A DNA stretch of 64,000 bases, from the NCBI GenBank assembly GCA_951804985.1, contig OX638130.1:124881593-124945592 (forward strand), written 5' to 3'. Positions 61,901-64,000 of this stretch are shown here, in pieces (the first letter of the stretch is position 1; each line of letters opens with the position of its first letter). This DNA is from Dryomyza anilis (Eukaryota > Arthropoda > Insecta > Diptera > Dryomyzidae). The notes under the pieces were generated by a model. That model saw only the letters and a program-made list of their open reading frames with translations. It was not told the origin of the DNA and searched no databases. The position numbers and the translations under genes were made by a program.

Positions 61901-64000
61901 AATATTATCAATCGGTCATAGTTCTGCAGCTTTTACTTTAAACCAACCGGCAACTTTAACACGATGTCATAAGAAGGGGTGAACACCTCATACAGACCTT
62001 TAGATCTATCACTGAACTGGTCTTCAATTTGATTCAGTTTAAAATTATTCAATTAAAGACCAGTTCTGTGAAAGTTCTAAAGATGACAGCGCCAATATTG
62101 AAGTTGCCGGTTGATTTCATTTAAAAAGGGCAGAACTAGGACCGATTCTGTTTTCGTTCTGCACCTTTTACCTAAACCAACCGGCTACTTTAACGTGGCG
62201 CTGTCATAAGAAGGGGTGAATTAACACCTCATACAGACATTTAGACCTATCACTGAACTGGTCTTCAATTGGAGAATTTGGTTCTGTTTAAAATTCTTCA
62301 TTTGAAGACCAGTTCAGTGATAGGTCTAAAGATATGCATAAGATGTTATTTGCCCCGTCCTATGACAGCGCCATATTGAAGTTGCCGGTTGATTTCATTT
62401 AAAAGGGGCAGAACTAGGGCCGATGCATAATATTTTCTCATCGTGAAATTTTTTGATTTTCATCAGACTACTACTAAAAGAACAAAAGAGACAAAGAAAG
62501 AATTTGATTACTTTAAAATAGTGTACTGGAATGTTGTGCTATTATCAGAGTAATTCAAAGTAATCAAAATGTAATTTGACAAAAATTCTATTCCTGTGAA
62601 CTTTGAATTATTTTAAGACCACTTAAATGAATTTGTGTGAAAATAATGTAATAAATTATACTCAAAAGTAGTTGAATTACCTAATCATATTTAATATGCA
62701 GTAATACGAAAATAAATTCAAAAAGGAAAAAATCAAAAAGTAAAACAGAAATCATATAAATCCCCATGAATTTATTGGAGGAATTAATAAAAGTGTTCAA
62801 CATAAACCATTTGTAATTTAATTATAATGTAATCAAAAGGGTAATCATAAAAAATACTTCTACAGCTCTGTTTATAAAATAAAACTTGACGCACCTCCAA
62901 ATCCTCATATGTTTTAAATTCAAGTATTGCAAAACCATCTATGATCTCCTCCTCGAGCACAGGTGAGCGCGGCAGTTTGCGCCTTATAATAGGCGGTGGT
63001 CTGGGCGGCGGTTTGTCGCGCGGCAACAACAACGTCGACGACGACGATGTCGATAGCAAATCCTCGTCCAATGATTCGCCCTCCGAGTCGCTGGGCGTCG
63101 CCATCAGCCCAGTATTGGCATCGGGCGAGTGTGGCGGATTTAGCAGCAGCGACGCAATGCTATCAGTGGGTGGCACAACATTGCTGCCATTGCTGCTCGA
63201 TGTGGTCGAGGTAAAGTTTCCCGTTGAATTGTTACTATCCTCGCCAATGCTGCCAGCGCTACCGGCATTAAAAATTAAACCGCCTGCAAAAACAGCGCCG
63301 CTATTGTTGCCGCCAACAATAGCAGCACCGCCGCCGCCACCGCCAATAAGACCAGCGCTGTTGCGCACATCACGTTCTGCCTGTAGACGTTGTGCGCGTT
63401 CGCGTCGACGTTTCTGCTGACGCTGTTGTTTGGAATTTAAATTTAGGCCGCCGTTGTTGGCTTGTTTGTCGCTGTTATTGTTGGCGGCAGCAGCGGCGGC
63501 GGCAGCAGCCAAAACAGCGCCATGCGCAGCAACTGTGGACAACTCGGTGTCCGAGTCAAAATCGCTAGCTGTTGGCGGCGCCAACTGTTGTTGCTGCTGC
63601 TGGTGGTGCTGCTGCTGTTGTTGTTGTAGTTGATGTTGTTGTTGTGCGTTGGCTGCCGACTTATAGCCAAAAGCTCTGCTGGCACCACTATTTGTTGGCA
63701 TGTTTATGTTGTTGCCGCCACAAAGCATGCCTAGCGTGGATGTCGTCGTCGACTGTGTTGTCGACATGTTGGCGTTTGGGCCTCCAGCATGGTGTTGCTG
63801 TTGCTGATGATGATGCGGCGAAGGCGGCGGCAAATTCAAATGTTCGCCACAAGCAGACTGCGACGACTGATGCTGCATCGACTGGTGCTGATGATGCTGC
63901 TGATGCTGATGCTGGTGGTGGTGCTGCTGCTGCTGGTGGTGATGCTGCTGCTGCGCACTTAGCGACTGCTGCTGTGACGACAATTTGTCCTGATGCTCCG
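35306..64000 (-). CDS. tay: tay bridge, AUTS2-family nuclear protein (gene span; 5' end outside window)
   Basis: The gene has at least 15 coding exons on the minus strand; joined, they give about 2,520 codons in one frame. Conserved AUTS2-family blocks appear in the family's order: EEIIDGFAILEFKTYEDLE (exon 1), SSGKGYI+CDSEGDEDK (exons 4-5), SSNSSSRSS (exon 9), DLLRRELDSRFLDR and the HX-repeat HHHQHQHTHLHQHQQ (exon 11), DTPFYR (exon 11), KTGRWNAMHVRIAWEIYYHQ (exons 12-13) and HDPWR (exon 14), then an Arg/Glu-rich and polyQ C-terminus. Vertebrate AUTS2/FBRSL1 act in nuclear chromatin and transcription complexes; in the vertebrate protein the HX repeat is reported to matter for P300 contact. 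Drosophila tay is known for brain (protocerebral bridge) development, locomotion and EGFR/ERK modulation. Function here is inferred from family membership. Only exon 6's start is unresolved. Introns hold many transposons. The first ATG is not in the window. Confidence 0.93.
35417..35590 (-). repeat. tay: CAG/CAA repeat coding polyglutamine in tay exon 15
   Basis: CAG and CAA codons are mixed along the tract, which is interrupted by Met and His codons near its start (QMQQQMQQQHM) and by a late His. Other frames through it give spurious Cys-, Leu- and Ala-rich open frames on the opposite strand. Confidence 0.95.
36647..36758 (-). CDS. tay: tay exon 14
   Basis: Acceptor gtacaatcacag, donor GAGAAC|GTGAGT, 112 nt, phase 1 to 2. 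It encodes TAVSPFGRYVSPFGFAGLSH and ends FGREIPMGSALHDPWRT across the join. The H-x-PW motif is shared with AUTS2 (PHEPWNRLHRTPPSFP). Confidence 0.92.
36907..37261 (-). CDS. tay: tay exon 13 (AMHV-IAW core)
   Basis: Acceptor gcaacttcacag, donor ATAG|GTGAGT, 355 nt, phase 0 to 1. It starts KTGRWNAMHVRIAWEIYYHQ, the most conserved AUTS2-family motif (vertebrate form GKWCAMHVHIAWQIYHHQ), then a variable Ser/Pro/Ala segment. Confidence 0.95.
37262..37540. other. Start of tay intron 12, AT-rich
   Basis: AT-rich intronic sequence with poly-A/T runs and no recognised element. Confidence 0.5.
37541..38888. mobile_element. Composite foldback element with three tandem palindromes
   Basis: Outer inverted arms (left cgtcatcatgccaaaggagg, right ctcccctttagcatgacatg) bracket three head-to-tail palindromic units at about 37,730-38,045, 38,046-38,360 and 38,361-38,690. 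Each unit has arms made of cgttttttttgctataac, a segment around aagataaaatagtggtgtaa, ttaattgtttgtttttaaag and cacctatcgattggcatcat, repeated in reverse on the other side. No transposase frame is present. It lies in tay intron 12. Confidence 0.75.
39141..39191 (-). CDS. tay: tay exon 12 (51 nt, alternative acceptor possible)
   Basis: The donor is ACG|GTATGT. With the acceptor caccatcacag the exon is 51 nt and reads SSSNPTNLDSSKSAKST, close to the family's TSNPIDV after the FAPK/QPK join. An alternative acceptor (acgcatag) at 39,212 would add 21 nt (PLQPPSQ) in the same frame. Confidence 0.82.
39458..39843 (-). CDS. tay: tay exon 11 (core homology, HX repeat)
   Basis: Acceptor ccatttttaatag, donor AAG|GTAAAT, 386 nt, phase 1 to 0. 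It encodes NDQADLLRRELDSRFLDR, SSYFRQELHHHQHQHTHLHQ, ALFPPPVFKDISKMGG, VDTPFYR and PFMPPNHLTSFAPK. This block aligns along its length with the best-conserved part of AUTS2, including the alternating His repeat and the D-x-FYR motif. It is the strongest evidence for the gene's identity. Confidence 0.95.
39844..40050. other. tay intron 10, unassigned AT-rich part
   Basis: No recognised feature. Confidence 0.5.
40051..40853. mobile_element. Foldback element with long inverted arms in tay intron 10
   Basis: The left arm (catggacattctatacatca, attctgtataatt, gattttgactgcatactg) recurs inverted on the right (cagtatgcagtcaaaatca, aattatacagaattgatgta, gggatgtccatg). Inner inverted segments include aactagtttttcaaa and aggaaaactagtttt. 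The arms are about 80 bp or longer with mismatches. No protein is encoded. Confidence 0.7.
40854..41195. other. tay intron 10, remaining AT-rich part
   Basis: AT-rich, no recognised element. Confidence 0.5.
41196..41599 (-). CDS. tay: tay exon 10
   Basis: Acceptor ctgtattttag, donor AAAA|GTATGT, 404 nt, phase 2 to 1. It begins SPMQIASSAASAAAS, then Pro-rich PPSPLHMVPPSS, a serine run, Ala/Thr-rich sequence, and ends FSAESLFQPSK. The upstream intron is only 59 bp. The proline/serine composition parallels the same region of AUTS2. Confidence 0.87.
41659..41844 (-). CDS. tay: tay exon 9
   Basis: Acceptor tttatatcag followed by a second cag (NAGNAG), donor CCTAG|GTATTT, 186 nt, phase 2 to 2. 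It encodes (S)SNSSSRSSQVNTLNGS, matching the AUTS2 stretch NSLSSSRSSTP, then a Pro-rich tail ending YAGKTSTWP. Confidence 0.87.
42150..42267. repeat. Perfect 32-bp inverted repeat (hairpin, 54-bp loop)
   Basis: Positions 42,150-42,181 and 42,236-42,267 are exact reverse complements (tacttaattttaaatctatt continuing gctaaaattatg). Weaker inverted similarity continues outward (agtccaag and ttggactt), so it is probably the core of an older foldback in tay intron 8. Confidence 0.85.
42703..43265. mobile_element. MITE copy 1 (TCGTCGTWGTA ends), split by a nested element
   Basis: TA duplications flank terminal repeats starting TCGTCGTAGTAAAACGAAAA and ending TTTTCGTTCTACAACGACGA. The sequence matches the intact copy at 48,104-48,368 except for the 305-bp insertion at 42,776. 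Confidence 0.85.
42776..43080. mobile_element. Innermost MITE inserted in MITE copy 1
   Basis: Ends AAGGGTTTTTCAA and TTGAAAAACCCTT are flanked by TA on both sides. Arms contain GCGCTACAAAAG / CTTTTGTAGCGTC, and the left arm carries a second copy of its own end (CAAGGGTTCTTCAACAGGGA). Inner inverted segments are cttcagtaaggtttg and ggaaagatatacga. Comparison with the uninterrupted copy at 48.1 kb shows the empty site gattaatattttta. Confidence 0.85.
43573..45551 (-). CDS. tay: tay exon 8 (largest, with polyQ)
   Basis: Acceptor gtcttacttgcag, donor TACAG|GTGCGT, 1,979 nt, phase 0 to 2. It begins LGSNDEKSCAES and is rich in Ser, Ala and Asn. Residues in the middle are Pro-rich (APHTLYAPYSNLQHSPYLP). 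A long glutamine region interrupted by His lies at about 43,760-44,165. It ends GISPKVENIKQERDCY. The strong CAG/CAA mix in the repeat would limit slippage relative to pure CAG. Confidence 0.92.
43760..44165 (-). repeat. tay: CAR/CAY repeat coding Gln-His tract in tay exon 8
   Basis: About 400 bp of CAG/CAA with regularly spaced CAT/CAC codons, giving runs of four to seven glutamines separated by single histidines. Confidence 0.95.
45611..46057 (-). CDS. tay: tay exon 7
   Basis: Acceptor tgtcaattttag, donor CGG|GTAATA, 149 codons, phase 0 to 0. It begins GSEKLGPVVFPSTPT, then TTPSPTTPRKSSDYP and a Ser/Ala-rich half. Intron 7 downstream is only 59 bp. Confidence 0.88.
46440..47690. mobile_element. 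Degenerate 'actggtaggttactggta' repeat, copy 1 (interrupted)
   Basis: Left of the inserted element it contains internal near-tandem segments (gtcaaaaactggtaggtta, attatattcctgccagtaaa), then ttctggtcggaatgtgcgtg. Right of the insertion it contains aactagtaaaactggc and ccatttcccatattcggatt. The same order occurs inverted at 51.7-52.4 kb. It encodes nothing recognisable. Confidence 0.65.
46884..47427. mobile_element. PIF/Harbinger-like MITE with TTA target duplication
   Basis: Terminal repeats GGGCCAGTTTTTCAGTGGTA and its complement CCACTGAAAAACTGGCCC are flanked on both sides by TTA (46,881-46,883 and 47,428-47,430). Sub-terminal repeats of tttaaac(t/g) occur in both orientations. The inverted paralogue at 52,125-52,136 preserves the uninserted site (gagTTActcgac on the minus strand). 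A 3-bp TTA duplication is characteristic of PIF/Harbinger elements. No transposase is present. Confidence 0.85.
47691..48103. other. AT-rich part of tay intron 6
   Basis: Contains short imperfect tandem and inverted runs of tcatctttaaatgatgaaaa. No gene or element end was recognised. Confidence 0.5.
48104..48368. mobile_element. MITE copy 2 (intact, TA-flanked)
   Basis: TA flanks terminal repeats TCGTCGTTGTAGAACCAAAA and GTTCTACAACGACGG. It is 265 bp, the uninterrupted relative of the copy at 42,703-43,265. A fragment of the same end (attgttgtagaaccaaaata) lies near 58,014. Confidence 0.85.
48512..49085. mobile_element. mini-me-like element with (TA)n and (GTCY)n microsatellite parts
   Basis: TA-flanked ends CCCTACACATATG and TTAGTGTAGGG. 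Near the right end are gggacagacagacggacat, a core gctaaatcgactcaggaggt, then gatcaatatatatac. A GTCY tract and a TA tract on either side of a conserved core of about 33 bp is the layout described for dipteran mini-me elements. Its ends resemble those of the outer element at 42,489-43,410. Confidence 0.6.
49086..49717. other. tay intron 6, 3' part of window segment
   Basis: AT-rich sequence with poly-A/T runs; nothing recognised. Confidence 0.5.
49718..49918 (-). CDS. tay: tay exon 6 (start uncertain)
   Basis: The 3' end is clear: PLAK|GTGAGT at 49,718. The reading frame encodes SSEISKIAIIVRVESASG, which resembles the AUTS2 segment SSEKLFNTVIV, then VKTQTPLAK. The acceptor is unclear. An AG before 49,918 gives 201 nt and the needed phase 0 and has a CT-rich tract about 30 nt upstream. 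AGs before 49,874 and 49,866 would need a different incoming phase. An in-frame TAA lies just upstream of 49,918 and there is no in-frame ATG. Confidence 0.65.
49919..51230 (-). promoter_or_regulatory. Candidate internal promoter / 5'UTR-like block of tay
   Basis: Base composition is richer than in the surrounding introns, with GAGA-type tracts (gagagagcgagcgcgcgcgc at 49,966; aagagagagagtgagagcaa at 51,170), many cgacgac and gctgctg triplets, and a (GACA/GACG) tract near 50,182. This resembles fly promoters and long 5'UTRs more than intron. No TATA box or initiator could be fixed and no frame in it is convincing, so the role is an inference. Confidence 0.35.
51690..52375 (-). mobile_element. 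Degenerate repeat, copy 2 (inverted relative to the 46.5-kb copy)
   Basis: Read on the minus strand, it has the same order of segments as 46,440-47,690 (ctggtcggttactggt, ttctggtcggaaagtgcgtg, gagttactcgac, then ccatttcccatattcggatt), with an extra roughly 200-bp middle part and no Harbinger-like insertion. Confidence 0.65.
52376..52887. other. tay intron 5 segment, mostly AT-rich
   Basis: The stretch 52,700-52,870 is less AT-rich, with catccatc runs. A splice-like pair (cag before 52,688, GTAAGT after 52,619) exists but would put a stop in frame. Confidence 0.4.
52888..52950. repeat. Tetranucleotide microsatellite (GTTN)n
   Basis: Successive gttagttagttggtcggtcg, gttcgttcgttcg and ttggttggttggttcg runs form a cryptically simple tract. 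Confidence 0.85.
52951..53768. other. tay intron 5 segment
   Basis: AT-rich. Near 53,575-53,612 a segment (cgacaccgggaatgccacta, atcgaagggtta) recurs at about 54,046-54,084 as a direct repeat, flanking the palindrome that follows. No gene recognised. Confidence 0.5.
53769..53982. repeat. 214-bp near-perfect palindrome
   Basis: The left arm starts atgatcatttggtcttgctg and the right arm ends with its complement. Arms of about 88 bp differ at only a few positions, with a loop of about 40 bp. The symmetry makes both strands encode nearly the same 62-63-codon open frame, which is therefore an artefact. Confidence 0.9.
53983..55634. other. tay intron 5 with Harbinger-like relics
   Basis: Two stretches (about 54,395-54,655 and 55,000-55,290) resemble the element at 46,884 in pieces such as ggcaccacaggctaatgaca, tgtcaaaaacattgatag and accaagtttaaaccac. 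Between them is sequence rich in cgtttcgtt. Too diverged to delimit. Confidence 0.35.
55635..56044. mobile_element. hAT-like MITE with 8-bp target duplication GTTATAAC
   Basis: The left end CAGGGCTAACGA and the right end AGCGAGCCTTG (read inverted, CAAGGCTCGCT) are flanked on both sides by GTTATAAC (55,627-55,634 and 56,045-56,052). The CA-G-GCT ends and 8-bp duplications fit the hAT superfamily. Length 410 bp, no transposase. Confidence 0.75.
56179..56852. mobile_element. Degenerate foldback with aatcccgg arms
   Basis: The left part (tagggatgtcaataacggga, ttaaatcccggcattttcgg) and the right part (agggactaatcccggtattc, cgagattc) are inverted relatives around an AT-rich centre. The start resembles the hAT-like element at 60,646. 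Ends and target duplication are not resolved. Confidence 0.4.
56853..57624. other. tay intron 5, 5' part
   Basis: AT-rich with no recognised repeat or exon. Confidence 0.5.
57625..57651 (-). CDS. tay: tay exon 5 (27-nt microexon)
   Basis: Acceptor ctctattacag, donor AAG|GTAAGT, nine codons reading CDSEGDEDK, phase 0 to 0. The acidic CDS-x-x-D/E pattern after GYI matches the family motif (vertebrate form GYFCDSDSDQEE), which supports both exons. Confidence 0.85.
57721..57756 (-). CDS. tay: tay exon 4 (36-nt microexon)
   Basis: Acceptor tttatgtttgcag, donor ATC|GTAAGT, twelve codons reading ASSRCSSGKGYI, phase 0 to 0. With exon 5 it reconstructs the AUTS2-family motif GY-x-CDS followed by acidic residues. 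Confidence 0.85.
57821..57925 (-). CDS. tay: tay exon 3 (105 nt)
   Basis: Acceptor aaatcttacag, donor GAT|GTAAGT, 35 codons, phase 0 to 0. It encodes a charged segment beginning KPNNQDGKHDGMEKP and ending DIRDRFSD. It is too short to stand out as an open frame and was found from its splice sites. Confidence 0.85.
57926..58363. other. tay intron 2, AT-rich part
   Basis: Contains a fragment of the MITE end seen at 48,104 (ttgttgtagaaccaaaata near 58,016) and poly-A/T runs. Confidence 0.45.
58364..58641. repeat. Tandem duplication, period 141 bp
   Basis: Two copies share tctctgaacttcctcgaatc, tgctgtat, tagcctgccttaatat and gtcacgggaagcagcaggac. The segment cctcgaatct recurs at 58,401 and 58,542. 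A partial third start (ttaaaatattcctgaat) lies just upstream. Open frames through it are chance. Confidence 0.9.
58642..59267. other. tay intron 2, remaining part
   Basis: AT-rich, nothing recognised. Confidence 0.5.
59268..60164 (-). CDS. tay: tay exon 2
   Basis: The acceptor ttgtactttccag lies just before 60,164 and the donor AAA|GTAAGT just after 59,268. The exon is 897 nt, phase 0 to 0, and follows exon 1 to read EDLE|FAIKVGQKRKEKRLSALD, a basic stretch that follows the IIDGFA block in the same way as in vertebrate AUTS2. The rest is low-complexity Asn/Ser/Thr with a polyAla run (VAAAAAAAAGHA). Confidence 0.9.
60165..60645. other. tay intron 1, AT-rich with gattactttt runs
   Basis: Scattered gattacttt/aaagtaatc motifs occur here and again at 61,730-61,880 and 62,500-62,850 in the opposite orientation. 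They may be arms of one old, much-interrupted foldback, but alignment by eye is weak. Confidence 0.3.
60646..61617. mobile_element. hAT-like MITE (outer), 8-bp target duplication TTCAAGTA
   Basis: The ends are AGGGATGTGCATC and GGACATCCATAT, flanked on both sides by TTCAAGTA (60,638-60,645 and 61,618-61,625). Sub-terminal arms carry repeated acatcgatgttttcgatg in opposite orientations. The middle is occupied by a second element. Confidence 0.75.
60890..61373. mobile_element. hAT-like MITE (inner), 8-bp target duplication TACAAAAT
   Basis: The ends TAGGGCTGTGCGATTAATCG and ATCGCACAGCCATA are flanked on both sides by TACAAAAT (60,882-60,889 and 61,374-61,381). The arms are made of repeated, partly palindromic gattaatcg motifs. 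Length 484 bp, no transposase. Confidence 0.82.
61618..61911. other. tay intron 1 spacer
   Basis: AT-rich; nothing beyond the target duplication of the preceding element. Confidence 0.5.
61912..62145. mobile_element. Foldback element, copy 1
   Basis: The left end tcggtcatagttctgc with aaccaaccggcaactt is mirrored on the right by aagttgccggttgatttcat and gcagaactaggaccga. Inner arms are gacctttagatctatcac and ggtcttcaattt versus aaagaccagttctgtgaa. No protein. Confidence 0.85.
62146..62423. mobile_element. Foldback element, copy 2 (tandem, same orientation)
   Basis: It starts directly after copy 1 (cgttctgcaccttttaccta) and ends cagaactagggccga. Long arms pair ggcgctgtcataagaagggg, agacctatcactgaactggt with accagttcagtgataggtct, and ctatgacagcgcc. 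It matches copy 1 and the half-copy at 33,046. Confidence 0.85.
62424..62894. other. tay intron 1, donor-side part
   Basis: AT-rich intronic sequence leading from the exon 1 donor at 62,895; nothing else recognised. Confidence 0.5.
62895..64000 (-). CDS. tay: tay exon 1 in window (partial at 5' end)
   Basis: The frame is open through the right edge of the window; an in-frame TTG near 63,983 is not a credible start, so the exon continues outside. It encodes His/Gln-rich stretches, polyAla and polyGly, a basic segment (QKRRRERAQRLQAERD), the acidic PSDSEGESLDEDL, a proline-rich PPPRPPPIIRRKLPR, and finally the conserved AUTS2 N-terminal block EEEIIDGFAILEFKTYEDLE. The donor is GAG|GTGCGT at 62,895/62,894, phase 0. 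Confidence 0.88.

Overview
The window looks like a chromosome segment of a higher fly (Diptera, Brachycera). It is AT-rich with short GT-AG introns, CAG/CAA-coded polyglutamine, mini-me-like microsatellite elements, many small inverted-repeat transposons, and a gene of the AUTS2 / tay bridge family whose exons read in frame on the minus strand. A tephritid or related non-drosophilid fly is my guess; the sequence alone does not fix the species.

Layout. (1) Positions 1 to about 33,045 are one uninterrupted complex satellite. It is built from two monomer types, A (149 bp) and B (97 bp). Both start with the same 40-bp core and differ only in their tails (109 bp and 57 bp). Some stretches are pure A, others are A/B mixtures, and higher-order blocks occur with offsets of 2,401 bp, 1,298 bp and about 1.34-1.49 kb. 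(2) Positions 33,046 to 35,305 hold a relic foldback sequence touching the satellite edge, a tRNA-derived SINE-like element, an inverted-repeat element with a 4-bp target duplication, and the 3' flank and 3'UTR of the gene. (3) From 35,306 to the right edge, the minus strand carries one gene, the fly AUTS2 homologue tay. At least 15 coding exons lie within 28.7 kb, and the 5' end is beyond the window. Apart from the start of exon 6, all exon joins keep the frame, giving about 2,520 codons. Two exons are only 36 and 27 nt.

The introns of tay are full of non-autonomous elements. They include a three-level TA-target nest (42.5-43.4 kb), a two-level hAT-like nest with 8-bp target duplications (60.6-61.6 kb), a Harbinger-like element with a matching empty site elsewhere in the window, a composite foldback of three tandem palindromes (37.5-38.9 kb), and a near-perfect 214-bp palindrome (53.8 kb). 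A richer, GAGA- and trinucleotide-rich stretch at 49.9-51.2 kb may be an internal promoter or regulatory block.

No second protein-coding gene, CRISPR array or bacterial feature was found. The most unusual structure is the modular two-tail satellite ending about 2.3 kb beyond the tay stop codon.
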